64,000 bases of DNA from NCBI GenBank assembly GCA_946415315.1, contig CAMKRZ010000002.1, positions 124,001-188,000 on the forward strand. The letters are read 5' to 3'. The notes under the pieces are model-generated. The model had not been told where the DNA came from. It worked only from the letters and a program-made list of their open reading frames with translations, and did not search any database. Positions 42,103 to 54,276 of the stretch are shown here, in pieces (the stretch's first letter is position 1; each line of letters starts with the position of its first letter). Source of the stretch: an uncultured Lachnoclostridium sp. (GTDB lineage Bacteria; Bacillota; Clostridia; Lachnospirales; Lachnospiraceae). A program made the translations under genes and the position numbers.

Positions 42103-44850
42103 ATGCTTACACTGAACAACATCAAAAAGGACTACCCGATCGGCGACGGAGTCGTACATGCCCTCAAGGGCATTGACCTCTCGTTCCGCGAAAGCGAGTT
42201 CGTCGCGATCCTCGGTCCTTCCGGATGCGGCAAGACGACGCTTCTCAACATCATCGGAGGTCTGGACCACTACACGTCCGGTGACCTGGTGATCAACGGC
42301 CGCTCCACCAAGCTCTACAAGGATAAGGACTGGGATGCGTACCGCAACCACAGTATCGGTTTCGTGTTCCAGAGCTACAACCTGATCTCCCACCAGACAG
42401 TTTTGCGCAACGTGGAACTTGCTCTTACTATTTCCGGTGTCTCCAAGTCGGAGCGCAGGGAGCGCGCGCGCAAGGCGCTTGAGGATGTCGGTCTCGGCGA
42501 CCAGCTCGAGAAGAAACCGAACCAGCTCTCCGGCGGCCAGATGCAGCGTGTGGCCATCGCCCGCGCATTGGTGAACAACCCCGACATCGTGCTTGCCGAT
42601 GAGCCGACCGGTGCTCTCGACACCGAGACAAGCGTGCAGATTATGGATCTTCTCAAGGACATTGCGAAGGACAAGCTCGTCATCATGGTAACCCACAACC
42701 CGGATCTCGCTGCGACTTACGCGACACGTACGATCTGCCTTCTCGACGGCAAGATCACGTCCGACAGCAAACCGCTCACGGACGAAGAACTCAGCGCAAA
42801 GACCGACCGCAAACCGAACCACACCTCGATGTCGTTCCTGACGGCGCTCTCCCTCTCGCTCACCAACCTGATGACGAAGAAGGCGCGCACGATCCTGACC
42901 GCATTTGCCGGAAGTATCGGTATCATCGGTATCGCGCTCATACTCTCGCTGAGCAACGGTGTCAACAATTACATCACGCGGATTCAGGAGGATACGCTGT
43001 CCTCCTACCCTCTTACGATCCAGAAAATGACCGCCGACTCTTCCGCGATCATCTCAGCCGTACTGGGTATCACCAACGAAGATATTGAACGTCATGAGGA
43101 CGGCCGCATCTACTCGAACAGCATGCTGACCGAGATCGTCAACACGATGATGCAGGAGGTCAAGACCAACGATCTCAAGAAGTTCAAGAATTTCCTGGAT
43201 AACAACAGGGAGATGAAGGATCTCGTCACCGACATCCGCTATTCCTACAACATTGTTCCGCAGATCTACCAGTACGATCTGTCGAAGAACGGTGTCTACC
43301 AGCTGAACCCGAGCAACATTCTCACGGCGTTCTGGGCATCCCTCGGCATCTCCGAGTCGTCCATCTCCGAGATGAGCTCGATGATGAGCGTCGGCGGCTC
43401 GACGAACTCCATGTCCGTGTGGTCGGAGATCATCGACAATCAGGCTCTTCTGGACGAGCAGTACGATCTTCTCGCCGGACGCTGGCCTTCCACATACAAT
43501 GAAGTGATCCTTGTTGTCGACAAGAACAATGAGATGAGCGATTACACGCTCTACTCTCTTGCCCTGAAGGATCCGAACGAGATGACCGCTGCATTTTCCG
43601 CAATGATGAGGCAGGAAACGATCGTGAGTGAGAAGGTTTCCTTCTCCTATCAGGATCTTCTCTCGCTTCAGTTCCGCCTTGTGATTCCCGCCGACTACTA
43701 CGCGTATGACGAGGCAACCCGTACCTGGGTTGACCGTTCCACGGATAACGATTACATGGCTGCCCTTCTTACGGACAACAGCCGTGCCGTGACACTCTCC
43801 GTCGTCGGTATTGTCCGCCCAGGTGAGGAAGCAATGGCTACCTCCGTCAACGGTGCCATGGGCTACACCCACGAGCTCGTGGAATACATCGTAGCCGAGA
43901 CCGCGAAGCGTGACATTGTCAAGCAGCAGATCCGCGACAAGGAACTCGACGTGTTCACCGGTCGCCCCTTCGAAGTTCCGAAGGCATACTCCGCAGAGGA
44001 ACTCCGTGCCATGCTCCTCGTACAGCTCTCGAAAATGAACGAGGAAGAGATTGCACGGATCTCCGGCATGCTGATCTCCTTCTTCCAGACCGACACGTCG
44101 GGTGATTACGATGAGATCATGAAGAAGATTGAAAACGGTGAGACGGTCACTCCCGAGGAGATGCTCAATCTTCTTCCGGACGAAGTGCTGATGACATCGC
44201 TCAAGCAGTATGCGAACTCCGGACAGTCCGTGAGCAACTACGATCTCAACATGGCCAAACTCGGCAGTTATGATATCCAGGATCCCAGTGCGATCAGCAT
44301 TTTCCCGAAGGATTTCAAATCCAAAGACCGGATTGTGAAGATTATTGCAGAATACAACAATGCAGATGAGCGCACTGACGATGAGCGCATCGATTACACC
44401 GACTATGTCGCTCTTCTGATGTCCTCGATCACGCGGATCATCAACTCGATCACGTACATCCTGATCGCATTCGTCGCAATCTCACTTGTCGTATCGTCCA
44501 TCATGATCGGTATCATCACCTACATCTCCGTGCTGGAGCGCACGAAAGAGATCGGTATTCTGCGCGCCATCGGTGCTTCCAAGCGTGATATCGCCCGCGT
44601 ATTCAACGCGGAGACGCTGATCATCGGCTTCGTCGCCGGAGCGCTCGGCATCGCGATCACGCTGCTTCTGAACATACCGATCAACATGATCATTTTCAAA
44701 ATTGCAGAGGTACACAACCTCTCCAAACTTCCCTGGGCAGGCGGTATCATCCTGATCATCATCAGCATGGTCCTCACGCTGATCGCCGGCATCATCCCGT
44801 CGCGCATCGCAGCGCGCAAGGATCCTGTGACAGCGCTCCGCACGGAGTAA
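42103..44850 (+). CDS. ABC transporter, ATPase fused to FtsX-type permease (MacB-like)
   Basis: 915 residues. The N-terminal ATPase (1-225) has Walker [10 protein letters not shown] near residue 38, signature [15 protein letters not shown] near 145 and Walker [13 protein letters not shown] near 165. The permease begins with [22 protein letters not shown] and a first helix at about 268-288, then a roughly 490-residue extracytoplasmic domain, then three helices near 785-810, 840-862 and 880-900. This is the clostridial fused form of MacB/LolCDE-type mechanotransmission exporters, usually for peptides or lipoproteins. No two-component system or resistance gene flanks it. It ends at a strong terminator. 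Confidence 0.93.
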   Translation: MLTLNNIKKDYPIGDGVVHALKGIDLSFRESEFVAILGPSGCGKTTLLNIIGGLDHYTSGDLVINGRSTKLYKDKDWDAYRNHSIGFVFQSYNLISHQTVLRNVELALTISGVSKSERRERARKALEDVGLGDQLEKKPNQLSGGQMQRVAIARALVNNPDIVLADEPTGALDTETSVQIMDLLKDIAKDKLVIMVTHNPDLAATYATRTICLLDGKITSDSKPLTDEELSAKTDRKPNHTSMSFLTALSLSLTNLMTKKARTILTAFAGSIGIIGIALILSLSNGVNNYITRIQEDTLSSYPLTIQKMTADSSAIISAVLGITNEDIERHEDGRIYSNSMLTEIVNTMMQEVKTNDLKKFKNFLDNNREMKDLVTDIRYSYNIVPQIYQYDLSKNGVYQLNPSNILTAFWASLGISESSISEMSSMMSVGGSTNSMSVWSEIIDNQALLDEQYDLLAGRWPSTYNEVILVVDKNNEMSDYTLYSLALKDPNEMTAAFSAMMRQETIVSEKVSFSYQDLLSLQFRLVIPADYYAYDEATRTWVDRSTDNDYMAALLTDNSRAVTLSVVGIVRPGEEAMATSVNGAMGYTHELVEYIVAETAKRDIVKQQIRDKELDVFTGRPFEVPKAYSAEELRAMLLVQLSKMNEEEIARISGMLISFFQTDTSGDYDEIMKKIENGETVTPEEMLNLLPDEVLMTSLKQYANSGQSVSNYDLNMAKLGSYDIQDPSAISIFPKDFKSKDRIVKIIAEYNNADERTDDERIDYTDYVALLMSSITRIINSITYILIAFVAISLVVSSIMIGIITYISVLERTKEIGILRAIGASKRDIARVFNAETLIIGFVAGALGIAITLLLNIPINMIIFKIAEVHNLSKLPWAGGIILIIISMVLTLIAGIIPSRIAARKDPVTALRTE

Positions 44851-44903
44851 TTTCTACGGATAGCTCCTGTTCTGCCGGCTCACAATTGAATCGCACATCA
44901 AAC

Positions 44904-44935
44904 AAGACCCCCGCGGCAAGCCGCGAGGGTCTTAT
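44904..44935 (+). terminator. terminator after the fused ABC transporter
   Basis: Arms AAGACCC-CCGCGG / CCGCGA-GGGTCTT with a CAAG loop (44904-44932), followed by a short T-containing tail. Near-symmetric, so it may also act on the convergent amidase transcript. Confidence 0.8.
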
Positions 44936-45025
44936 TGGTTGTTATAGTTTCATTGTAACCGGACGATCATCCTCCGGAAGATTGTCCTTACAGGACATGT
45001 CCGCAAACTGTCTTGCTCTTCCGTT

Positions 45026-45745
45026 CTACTGAACCACGATCGGGTTCGACGTATCGAACGATTTGCCCTGGATCGCCTTTGCCACGTCATCCCGGAACTG
45101 TGTCCAGGAGTCCGGATTCTTCACGAAATACCTCGGGCAGGCACCTCCGGTGATATCGTAATGGCGCTCCACATTTTTCTCGGTCAGATCAAACTCATCA
45201 CAGAGATACGCGACAAGCTTCACAAGACTCACGTAGGTTTCCCTGCTCATGCCGCCTTCCGCCGTCGTGTTACAGAACTCGATCGACAGGGCGCGTCCGT
45301 TGTCTCCCTTTGACGCGTAAGCCGCCTCGTTGATCGGGATACACTGTACGATCTCGCCCTCGGAGCCGATTATGAAATGCATGCTCTCTCGCGTATCCGT
45401 TTCGTTGCGCGTATCGCGCAGTGCCTCATAGCGGTCACGCTGTGCCATCGCCGTGGAACCGACTTCCCGTGCAGTGTAATGGATGACGATCTTCTCCACC
45501 TTCTCGAGCGTTGTTCCGGGTCTTGTGTTTATATCGATCGTGAGCAGTTTCTGCGTCACGGGGATATTGTCAACCTTCTTCACCAGTCCGTCGTCCGAGC
45601 CGCTGAAAATCCAGGATATCAGCTTGATCAGCAGCAGGACCAGCAAGATCAGAATTACTGCAAACCCCGTCAGGATCGCATACTTTCGGATCTTCTTGCG
45701 GCGACGTTTTCTCCGCCGTAACTCTGCCCTTGTCATTTTCGCCAT
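45026..45745 (-). CDS. membrane-anchored N-acetylmuramoyl-L-alanine amidase (Amidase_2 family)
   Basis: 239 residues: a very basic cytoplasmic start (RRRKRRRKKIRK), one membrane helix (about 23-45), then an Amidase_2/PGRP-like zinc domain. Zinc ligands are in KIVIHYTA (His) and NVERHYDITGGACPRYF (His, Cys). The domain includes MHFIIGSEGEIVQCIP and ALSIEFCN. It should cleave the MurNAc-L-Ala bond on the outer face of the membrane, for wall turnover or sporulation-like processes. GGAGG site at 45745. It follows guaB by 133 bases. Confidence 0.92.
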   Translation of the reverse strand: MAKMTRAELRRRKRRRKKIRKYAILTGFAVILILLVLLLIKLISWIFSGSDDGLVKKVDNIPVTQKLLTIDINTRPGTTLEKVEKIVIHYTAREVGSTAMAQRDRYEALRDTRNETDTRESMHFIIGSEGEIVQCIPINEAAYASKGDNGRALSIEFCNTTAEGGMSRETYVSLVKLVAYLCDEFDLTEKNVERHYDITGGACPRYFVKNPDSWTQFRDDVAKAIQGKSFDTSNPIVVQ

Positions 45746-45878
45746 GGTTTACCTCCTCTCTCCGATACACCTTTCGCAGAATTCCCGCGAAATCCCCCTT
45801 GTGTCAATACTCTTCGCGCAGAATCCATGCTGCCGTCTGATCCCGCGCGAAAAGCGTATTCCCACAGCGCAGTATTGA

Positions 45879-47345
<1,467 letters not shown>

Positions 47346-47445
47346 TTATATTAATTTATTCATACCGTGTGGAAAATGTTCTGAAGCCGTGGAAACTGCA
47401 ACTGCCTGCGCGGGCGTCCTCTCCGCGTACGTCTTTACTTTCCGC

Positions 47446-47952
47446 TCAGAACTCCTGCACCTTGCGCGGTGCCTTCTTCTTCATGAGCGCAACCATCGTC
47501 TCGTCCGGCTCAAAACGAATGATCTCCGTGTCCTTGTCGCCCTTGTTGACGATCACATAGACCTTGCTCTCACGCTCCGGATCCAGTGACGTAAAATCGA
47601 TCGCCTTGCCCTCCAAATGCTTGTAACCGTCCAGCGTATGCGAATTTTTCGGAGCGACGATCGTCACCGTATCCATATCGACCCGCTTGACATGCTTGCG
47701 GGAATTGCCGCCCATAATCTTGTCAAAATCGATCTGTCCGTCGACAAACACATACTCATACACAACCTGAAAGCGTGCCCAGAATGTGATGATCAAATAC
47801 CACGCAACCGCTGCCAGGACAAGCAATACGGAAAGAAACAGTCCCGCGATCGTGATGGAGATCGCAAGCGCGATCAGCAGTCCCTTGATCGCATAGTCCT
47901 TAACCGTCTGCCTTCTGGCAACAACGCATTCGCTATAACTGCCCTCGTTCAT
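47446..47952 (-). CDS. DUF6106-like membrane protein
   Basis: 168 residues: a short N-terminus, one or two hydrophobic helices (about 22-57), then a soluble beta-rich region (YEYVFVDGQIDFDKIMGGNSRKHVKR...) that ends in a basic tail. It resembles the clostridial DUF6106 family; the soluble part recalls PH-like domains found after two helices. Function unknown. The start at 47952 has a GAGAGGA site. Confidence 0.7.
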   Translation of the reverse strand: MNEGSYSECVVARRQTVKDYAIKGLLIALAISITIAGLFLSVLLVLAAVAWYLIITFWARFQVVYEYVFVDGQIDFDKIMGGNSRKHVKRVDMDTVTIVAPKNSHTLDGYKHLEGKAIDFTSLDPERESKVYVIVNKGDKDTEIIRFEPDETMVALMKKKAPRKVQEF

Positions 47953-48000
47953 ATGGAATCCTCTCCCGCTTATATAATTACACCGCAATATCTCACGGAA

Positions 48001-48732
48001 CTACTTCTTCGCCTTCTCCTCCACGGAAATCGCGTTGGTCTTCTGAATTGCCCGGATCAGCGCATCCTTCGAGTTCTTCCACGGAGCATCCGCGTTGCGG
48101 TAATCGAACTTGTCCGTAAACCACTCGAGATCGTCGCGGACACGCCGGAAATTCTCGACCATGATCCGGTTGATGCAGGTGTCAAACTCGTCGAGATTGC
48201 TCTTGCTCAGATGCGACGGTGCCATCTCATGGAGTTCCCCGAAATGCTTCATGCAGAACCCCTTGGAACGGGCGAATTTGTCACGAAACGCCGAGTCTGT
48301 ATTGTACAGATACAGTGTCGTGATCAGATAGCGCTCGTAGGAATGTTTCATGCGGTCGCACACATAGCATGTGCACTGTTGCTCTGCCATGTACTCTGCT
48401 GTCGGATCGCCGCCCGTGTTCTTCGAAAACCAGGACGTCGCTCCGCGCTTCTTCCCCGCTAGTTTCTCCATCTCCTTCAGCTGCTGATCCATATATGTAA
48501 GCATCATCAGCCCCAGACCCAGTCGGTTCTGGTTCTTGTACATGAGCGGCAAATGCTTCGCGCAAAAGCCCTTTTTGTTCGTCTCCATGCGGACATCGTC
48601 CTCCATGTAGCTCGCGCCCATGACAAAGTCGATGGCATCCGACTCCAATTTGTCATACATTGCGCAGACCGGGCACTCCGTGTCCGCATCAAATGCATCG
48701 TTGACAGGAATTGTATATAGCTGTTCTTTCAT
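48001..48732 (-). CDS. cysteine-rich DUF6062-like protein
   Basis: 243 residues, cytoplasmic, no signal or helix. Paired cysteine motifs: ECPVCAMYDKLE near residue 20, GFCAKHLPLM near 55, CTCYVCDRM near 120 and GFCMKHFGEL near 155; two CxxC and two CxxH suggest metal or redox sites in two repeats. It matches my recollection of the clostridial DUF6062 family, of unknown function. ATG at 48732 is favoured by the AGAGGTG site over the in-frame ATG at 48747. It is followed by a 40-base gap from glnS and is probably cotranscribed. Confidence 0.72.
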   Translation of the reverse strand: MKEQLYTIPVNDAFDADTECPVCAMYDKLESDAIDFVMGASYMEDDVRMETNKKGFCAKHLPLMYKNQNRLGLGLMMLTYMDQQLKEMEKLAGKKRGATSWFSKNTGGDPTAEYMAEQQCTCYVCDRMKHSYERYLITTLYLYNTDSAFRDKFARSKGFCMKHFGELHEMAPSHLSKSNLDEFDTCINRIMVENFRRVRDDLEWFTDKFDYRNADAPWKNSKDALIRAIQKTNAISVEEKAKK

Positions 48733-48772
48733 TGGCACCTCTGTCATCGTCCTTCGCGGTGTTGCATGCCGA

Positions 48773-50476
48773 CTAAACCGGCTTGTATCCGCTCTTCATC
48801 GAGCAGATGCGGTTGAACACCAGCGCATCCGGCTTGCTGTCCTTGCAATCTACGCAGAAATATCCGCTGCGCAGGAACTGGAACGTATCGAATTCTTTCG
48901 CGCCGGCAACCGACGGCTCAACAAAACCGTTGCATACCGTGAGCGAGTTCGGATTGACATTGACTTTGCCGGTCTCCTCGTCATACACGCCCTTCTCCTC
49001 ATCCACGAGATTCTCGTAGAGGCGGATCGTCGCAGGAACAGCGGTCTTCGCGTTGACCCAGTGAATCGTTCCCTTGACCTTGCGGTCGGCGCACTCGCCG
49101 CCCTTTGTCGCAGGATCATAGGTGCAGTGAACACATGTTACGTTGCCGTCCGCATCGGTGTCATAACCGGTGCAGCGCACGAAGTACGCGCCCATCAGGC
49201 GGACTTCATTACCCGGGAAGAGGCGGAAATACTTCTTCGGAGGCTCCACCATGAAGTCCTCTCTCTCGATGTACAGCTCGCGTCCGAACGGAACCGTACG
49301 GCTTCCGAGAGATTCATTTTCCGGGTTGTTCGAAACCGTAACATCCTCGGTCTCGTTCTCGGGATAATTGTCGATCACCAGTTTGACCGGATCGATCACC
49401 GCCATGACACGCGGCTTCTTGAGTTTGAGATCCTCGCGGATGCAGTACTCAAGCATCGCGTAGTCCGAGATGGAATTGCTCTTCGAGACGCCGCTCAGCT
49501 CCATGAACAGTTTCAGGGATTCCGGTGTGAATCCGCGGCGGCGCAAGGCCGCGATCGTAACAAGACGGGGATCATCCCAGCCGTCCACCGTTCCCTCCTC
49601 GACAAGGCGCTTGATGTAGCGCTTGCCGGTGACTACATTTTTCAGATACAGCTTGGCAAACTCGATCTGCTTCGGCGTACCGTCGATCGTATCCTTGTAA
49701 CCGCACTCGATCATCACCCAGTCGTAAAGCGGGCGGTGATCCTCGAACTCCAGCGTGCAGATGGAATGCGTGATACCCTCAACCGCATCCTCGATCGGAT
49801 GCGCAAAATCGTACATCGGATAGATGCACCACTGATCTCCCGTGTTGTGATGCGTCATGCGGGCCACACGGTAAATGACGGGGTCGCGCATGTTGATGTT
49901 CGGCGACGCCATATCGATCTTCGCGCGCAGAACCTTCGATCCGTCCGGGAATTCTCCGTTCTTCATGCCCTCAAAGAGACGAAGGTTCTCCTCGATGCTG
50001 CGGTCACGGTACGGGCTGTTCTTGCCGGGCTCCGTGAGCGTGCCGCGGTATTCGCGGATCTCATCGGCCGAAAGATCGCAAACAAACGCCTTGCCCTTCT
50101 TGATCAGGCGCACGGCTGCCTCATACATCTCTCCGAAATAGTTGGAAGCAAAAAACAAACGGTCTTCAAAATCCGCACCGAGCCACCGTACATCCTTCGC
50201 GATGGATTCCACAAACTCCGTCTTCTCCTTCGTCGGATTCGTGTCATCAAAGCGCAGGTTGAACTGACCGCCGTACTTCTTCGCAAGACCGTAGTTTAAA
50301 AGGATTGCCTTCGCATGGCCGATATGAAGATATCCGTTCGGCTCCGGCGGGAACCGTGTGATGACCTTCTCACAGCTGCCCTCTGCAATATCCTTCTCAA
50401 TGATCATCTCAATGAAGTTTTTGGATACCGGCTCCTCGCTCGTACCTGCCGGCATCGTCACATTCGTTAAATCCAT
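48773..50476 (-). CDS. glnS: glutaminyl-tRNA synthetase
   Basis: 567-residue class I synthetase attaching Gln to tRNA-Gln. The HIGH motif is in [16 protein letters not shown] near residue 45, and [20 protein letters not shown]-like and [23 protein letters not shown] follow; the anticodon-binding beta barrels begin near 345. The second signature, VMSKRKL in E. coli, here aligns to [12 protein letters not shown], so the serine-lysine pattern is altered. Most Firmicutes use the Glu-tRNA amidotransferase route; a GlnRS occurs only in some clostridia and is probably an old transfer. GGGAGG site at 50476. Confidence 0.96.
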   Translation of the reverse strand: MDLTNVTMPAGTSEEPVSKNFIEMIIEKDIAEGSCEKVITRFPPEPNGYLHIGHAKAILLNYGLAKKYGGQFNLRFDDTNPTKEKTEFVESIAKDVRWLGADFEDRLFFASNYFGEMYEAAVRLIKKGKAFVCDLSADEIREYRGTLTEPGKNSPYRDRSIEENLRLFEGMKNGEFPDGSKVLRAKIDMASPNINMRDPVIYRVARMTHHNTGDQWCIYPMYDFAHPIEDAVEGITHSICTLEFEDHRPLYDWVMIECGYKDTIDGTPKQIEFAKLYLKNVVTGKRYIKRLVEEGTVDGWDDPRLVTIAALRRRGFTPESLKLFMELSGVSKSNSISDYAMLEYCIREDLKLKKPRVMAVIDPVKLVIDNYPENETEDVTVSNNPENESLGSRTVPFGRELYIEREDFMVEPPKKYFRLFPGNEVRLMGAYFVRCTGYDTDADGNVTCVHCTYDPATKGGECADRKVKGTIHWVNAKTAVPATIRLYENLVDEEKGVYDEETGKVNVNPNSLTVCNGFVEPSVAGAKEFDTFQFLRSGYFCVDCKDSKPDALVFNRICSMKSGYKPV

Positions 50477-50506
50477 GATTTCCTCCCGGAAAAACAACTT
50501 TTGGCT

Positions 50507-50515
50507 ATTCTACCA
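50507..50515 (-). promoter_or_regulatory. glnS extended -10 promoter
   Basis: Minus-strand TGGTAGAAT (TAGAAT at 50507-50512 with an extended TG). The upstream stretch is AT-rich but has no good -35. No T-box (no GGTGGNACCGCG-like anti-terminator) is present. Confidence 0.6.
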
Positions 50516-50642
50516 CAAAACAATAACAATGAAAAGCACAAAATATAGTTTTTTCAAAATATTTCACCACAATTTCTTCCGTCGTATCGACGCGCCCGGA
50601 GGCGCCTGCATTTTCCGCAAAATCAGAATGTCCGATCCGCCG

Positions 50643-50683
50643 AAAAAACATTGATGAAACGCCGTTGCGGCGGCGTTTCATCA
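50643..50683 (-). terminator. terminator of the HD-GYP-like gene, overlapping its stop codon
   Basis: Perfect 13-bp arms TGATGAAACGCCG / CGGCGTTTCATCA (50652-50664, 50671-50683) with a 6-base loop. On the minus strand it is followed by ATG then TTTTTT. The stop codon lies inside the upstream arm. Confidence 0.88.
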
Positions 50684-52564
50684 GCGATACTTCCGATAAA
50701 TGTGGTAGTAAAGGTCCGATCTTCCTTCTTCGGACGTCATATTCTCAAGTTTCTTCCGCAGTTCCTCGTCCTGCTCGATGAACGAGATGATCTTCGGATT
50801 GTAGTGCGTGCCTGCTGCCTTGCGGAACTCTGCCAGTACCGCGGAAAATCTCTTGCCGCGGGCATAGTTTCGCCCGAACACGTCCGTGGCAGCATCCATG
50901 CAGTCGCAGACGGTCAGAAGATCGATCAGGATGCGGTAGCGGCTTGTGCGGTTGTCGAAGAATTTCGGATAACCGCTGTTGCCGTCGTAGCTGCGATGAT
51001 GTCCGAGCGCGATCTCAGCGTAGTTCTGCAGGTGCGGATTGCGCATCAGAATCTCATAGCTCCACTTCGGATGGTATTTGATATAGGAATACTCCATGTC
51101 GGAGAGGCGACGGATCTGCGTATTGATGATGTTCGCGATCAGGATCTTACCGATGTCGTGGCAGCGCGCCGCATTGTACATGAGCGTCATCAGCTCTTCC
51201 TTGCGCGCGGCAACCTCGCGGAGATCCTCCGTCTCCAGCACCGTCGTAAACAGCTCGGGATGGGCGTCGATCAACCGGTCGAGGATCGTCTTCGACAGCT
51301 CGCCGGTCATAACCGTATGGATCAGGGTGGCCATCTGGCGGCTGATAACCATGCTGTCGATAAACTCGATCGCCACTTCCAGTATGTCGATATAGCCGAT
51401 CAGATCATACAGCAAATGGTACAGCGCCTGGTCAAGATACTCCTTGCATGCGCATTCGCGCGGGATCGTCTCGATGTAGGTCTTCACCTCATAGAGGAGC
51501 TCTGCCTTCATGCGCTTCTTCTTGTCATCATCGCACGAGAACTCGTCGATCATCTCGAACATCGGCTTGGTCGTCGTCGTGATGACGGCAAACCGGCTGT
51601 CATCAGGCTGTTCATACCAGTTCGGATCGTTGAAGTCGTACTCTTTCGTGATCGTGCGGCTGTACGAGCGAAGCAGCGTGAACGTCTGCTCCGGCTTCAG
51701 CAGTCCCGAGTAAAATGCATACACGATGTAACCGACATACACTTTCATGTCGCGCTGTTCCACCGGCAGTTTCGTCTGTTCGATAAATCCGATGGGGTAC
51801 GCCGGTCCGATGATCTCCTTTAGCTGAACATCCACAGCCTCCCAATGCAAGGCAGCCATGAACATCACGTCCGTGCCGACTTCATTTAACGGTTTCTCAA
51901 GCGTCTCCCAGATTTCATCTGGGAAGAGTCTGCGGTACTTGCGTATCTTCGAGAGATTGTTGAAGCATCCGATCATTCGGTTGACGTTCGGCTCGAAGCG
52001 CGAGCGCTCCATCTCATACTGTCCGTGCAGCGTGTCAAACACACGGCGCACATCCGCGTAGAACGCCTCATCGTCGTCCTGATGCATTTTCCGAAGATAA
52101 TCGATCCGGTCGATATAACCGCTGACCCACTCCGCCTGTTCGATCGCATACTTCCGGAGGCGCCCCTCCACGTTGAGGAATGCGTTGTTGGAAAATGCGC
52201 ACCGGCATGCGCGCTCCATGTACTCGTTGCCGGTTGACTGGTAGTACTCCCAGAGCAGTTTGAATATCTGGGATTCCATCACGTCGTCGTACATGGCGCT
52301 GTTGTAGTACTCGCTCGCTCCTTCGAAAAGCTCCATCGCCGTCTTGTCATCAAGCGGCGAAGAACCGTATAGATACGGATTGATCAGATTATTGAGATCC
52401 TGCTCCGTCTTGCTGTAGTAATCGCGCACAAGCTCGGATTTGCGGATCAGGCAGGCATTCCAGGAAGACTGCTCATTGGTCCGAAGCAGTTCCTTCTCAA
52501 TGCGGTCGACGTCCTCAAGACGTTTGCGGTATTCCGCGTACAGTTCCGGTATTGTTCCTGCCAT
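50681..52564 (-). CDS. HD-GYP-like domain protein with long N-terminal region
   Basis: 627 residues, no signal or membrane helix. The C-terminal third is an HD-type phosphohydrolase: RCHDIGK near residue 469, the second histidine region IKYHPKWSYEIL, HHRSYDGNSGYPK near 522, and DCMDAATDVFGRNYARGK. The order and the DGxxGYP motif match HD-GYP cyclic-di-GMP phosphodiesterases, but the usual HHE is HHR, so activity is uncertain. The first 440 residues are helical and not recognised. The ATG at 52564 was chosen because the GGAGG site abuts an ATG six bases earlier. Confidence 0.82.
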   Translation of the reverse strand: MAGTIPELYAEYRKRLEDVDRIEKELLRTNEQSSWNACLIRKSELVRDYYSKTEQDLNNLINPYLYGSSPLDDKTAMELFEGASEYYNSAMYDDVMESQIFKLLWEYYQSTGNEYMERACRCAFSNNAFLNVEGRLRKYAIEQAEWVSGYIDRIDYLRKMHQDDDEAFYADVRRVFDTLHGQYEMERSRFEPNVNRMIGCFNNLSKIRKYRRLFPDEIWETLEKPLNEVGTDVMFMAALHWEAVDVQLKEIIGPAYPIGFIEQTKLPVEQRDMKVYVGYIVYAFYSGLLKPEQTFTLLRSYSRTITKEYDFNDPNWYEQPDDSRFAVITTTTKPMFEMIDEFSCDDDKKKRMKAELLYEVKTYIETIPRECACKEYLDQALYHLLYDLIGYIDILEVAIEFIDSMVISRQMATLIHTVMTGELSKTILDRLIDAHPELFTTVLETEDLREVAARKEELMTLMYNAARCHDIGKILIANIINTQIRRLSDMEYSYIKYHPKWSYEILMRNPHLQNYAEIALGHHRSYDGNSGYPKFFDNRTSRYRILIDLLTVCDCMDAATDVFGRNYARGKRFSAVLAEFRKAAGTHYNPKIISFIEQDEELRKKLENMTSEEGRSDLYYHIYRKYR

Positions 52565-52679
52565 GAGCATCCTCCTTTCCTGTGTTCTTTCGTGAAACAC
52601 CTGATCCCGTTCCGGGATTTTTGTCGCGCACCGGGCATGAACCTTCCCCGGTCATGCCGGACAGTGCGAATTCCGTCCG

Positions 52680-54215
52680 TTACTCTTCTTCCGTTCCGTA
52701 CATAAGCTCGTCGTAAAACTTCGAGTGCATTTCCAGAAGGTCATTGAGCTCGTCCATGCCGTATTTTTCGAGCAGGGTCCTCTCCTCCGAGAAGAGGTTG
52801 ACACCCAGTCCGAGACGGTTACCCGGGATTGTGAATCCCATGGCAGCCAGCGTCGTCGGGTACATGTCAAGCGCCGTAAACTCGCGCATCTCTTTCGTCG
52901 GAAAATACTGTACTGCCGGGTTGATCACAACGCAGTACGTTTTGCGTTTGTAGTCCTTCGTGTTGTACGGTAAGTTGTCCGCATACTTGGTGTCCATCGT
53001 CGGATGATCGCCGACGACGATGATCGTCGTATTGTCGAAGAACGGCTGAATGCTCATCCACTGGAGGAAATGATCCAGCTGCCTTGACGCGCACGCGATC
53101 ACGTTGCTGTACTGCTCGGGATAACGGTCCTCACACAGGTTGCAGCGATATCCGTTCGTATAATGCGTATCCATCGTCATAAACGTGATCGCAAACGGCT
53201 TGTCGCCCGCAGCCAGATTGAGGATCTCCTTCCTCGCAAAATCATAGACCTTCTCGTCCTCGAAGCCCCACCAGACATGATAGTCGGCATCGAGTTCGCC
53301 GATCGCACGATAGTAATCCAGATCCTTGATCGTATAATCGCCGTGCGTTGTCATGTAAATATCCGCTCCGGCGAACTTCTTATCCGATCCGATCAGGTAG
53401 AGAAGCTCATACCCGTTGTCGCGGAGTACCTGACCGATCGTATATACGCCCGGCAGGAAGGTCTTGAAGGCTTTCCGCCCCATGGCGTTATCCCCGAGCG
53501 GGATCGTGAGCGGAACACCTGCCGTCTGGGCAACCAGGGAGCCCATTGTCCACGTCGTACCGATAACCGGCTGCGCTCCGTTTAACTTTACGCTGGTGTC
53601 CGAGAAACTGACGTTGGCAACCGCGATGTCTGCCATCTCCGGGATCAGGTTCTCTTTGGAAGCCCCTCCATGCTCTGCATCCGCATATGAGACCTCCATC
53701 GATTCCATATAGATAAATACGAGATTCCGCTTCTGCTCCGGCGCCGTGATCGCTGCCTTCCGAGGATCCACATACTCATCGTCATAGATCGGAGAATTCC
53801 GGAACTGGTTGACTACGTATTTTACGATGTGCAACTGATATCCGACAAAACTGATTGCGACCACCATCAGGATGACGGCGATCATGCGCCGATGCTCCGT
53901 GATCCACGTGGATATCGTCGCCTTCCTGTCCTTCTGCTTCCTGCTTCGGCTCCACCGCGCGATCAACGCAAAAATGCCGAGTTCAAGCGCCGTTGCTGCC
54001 GGTCCGATCGTGAACAGCAGGATGAAAATCTCATAGAAATTCGTTGCATCCGCGCCGCCGATCGGCACCTTCAGATGAAACAGAATTGTCGTCATGTCGA
54101 CGGTTCCGAACCGAACTGCCAGCCAGACCGCCGTGATCACCAGAAAATTACTCAGCAGAAGAAATACTGCCGTCGCTACATTGCGCCCGTTCATTACGCG
54201 CTTACGTTCACTCAT
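52680..54215 (-). CDS. phosphoglycerol transferase / LTA-synthase-like sulfatase-fold membrane enzyme
   Basis: 511 residues. Three or more helices in the first 150 residues, then an extracellular alkaline-phosphatase/sulfatase-fold domain. The metal and nucleophile region reads FIYMESME and GTTWTMGSLVAQTAGVPL (nucleophile Thr), with MTMDTHYTNG and VVGDHPTMD for the C-terminal ligands. The TTWTM...AGVPL pattern is closer to MdoB/OpgB phosphoglycerol transferase than to LtaS. It would transfer glycerol phosphate from phosphatidylglycerol to an extracytoplasmic glycan or lipid, here probably a cell-wall polymer or glycolipid. The ribosome site is weak. Confidence 0.87.
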   Translation of the reverse strand: MSERKRVMNGRNVATAVFLLLSNFLVITAVWLAVRFGTVDMTTILFHLKVPIGGADATNFYEIFILLFTIGPAATALELGIFALIARWSRSRKQKDRKATISTWITEHRRMIAVILMVVAISFVGYQLHIVKYVVNQFRNSPIYDDEYVDPRKAAITAPEQKRNLVFIYMESMEVSYADAEHGGASKENLIPEMADIAVANVSFSDTSVKLNGAQPVIGTTWTMGSLVAQTAGVPLTIPLGDNAMGRKAFKTFLPGVYTIGQVLRDNGYELLYLIGSDKKFAGADIYMTTHGDYTIKDLDYYRAIGELDADYHVWWGFEDEKVYDFARKEILNLAAGDKPFAITFMTMDTHYTNGYRCNLCEDRYPEQYSNVIACASRQLDHFLQWMSIQPFFDNTTIIVVGDHPTMDTKYADNLPYNTKDYKRKTYCVVINPAVQYFPTKEMREFTALDMYPTTLAAMGFTIPGNRLGLGVNLFSEERTLLEKYGMDELNDLLEMHSKFYDELMYGTEEE

Positions 54216-54276
54216 TACCGATCCGACGCCCCCACAGCGTCCTGCCTTTCTGAATTTTCCGATACGCCATATTACG

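Noticed and set aside
45806-45860. Long imperfect hairpin after guaB
   Set aside because: Arms pair with several mismatches over a 25-base loop and no T tract follows. I do not call it a terminator.
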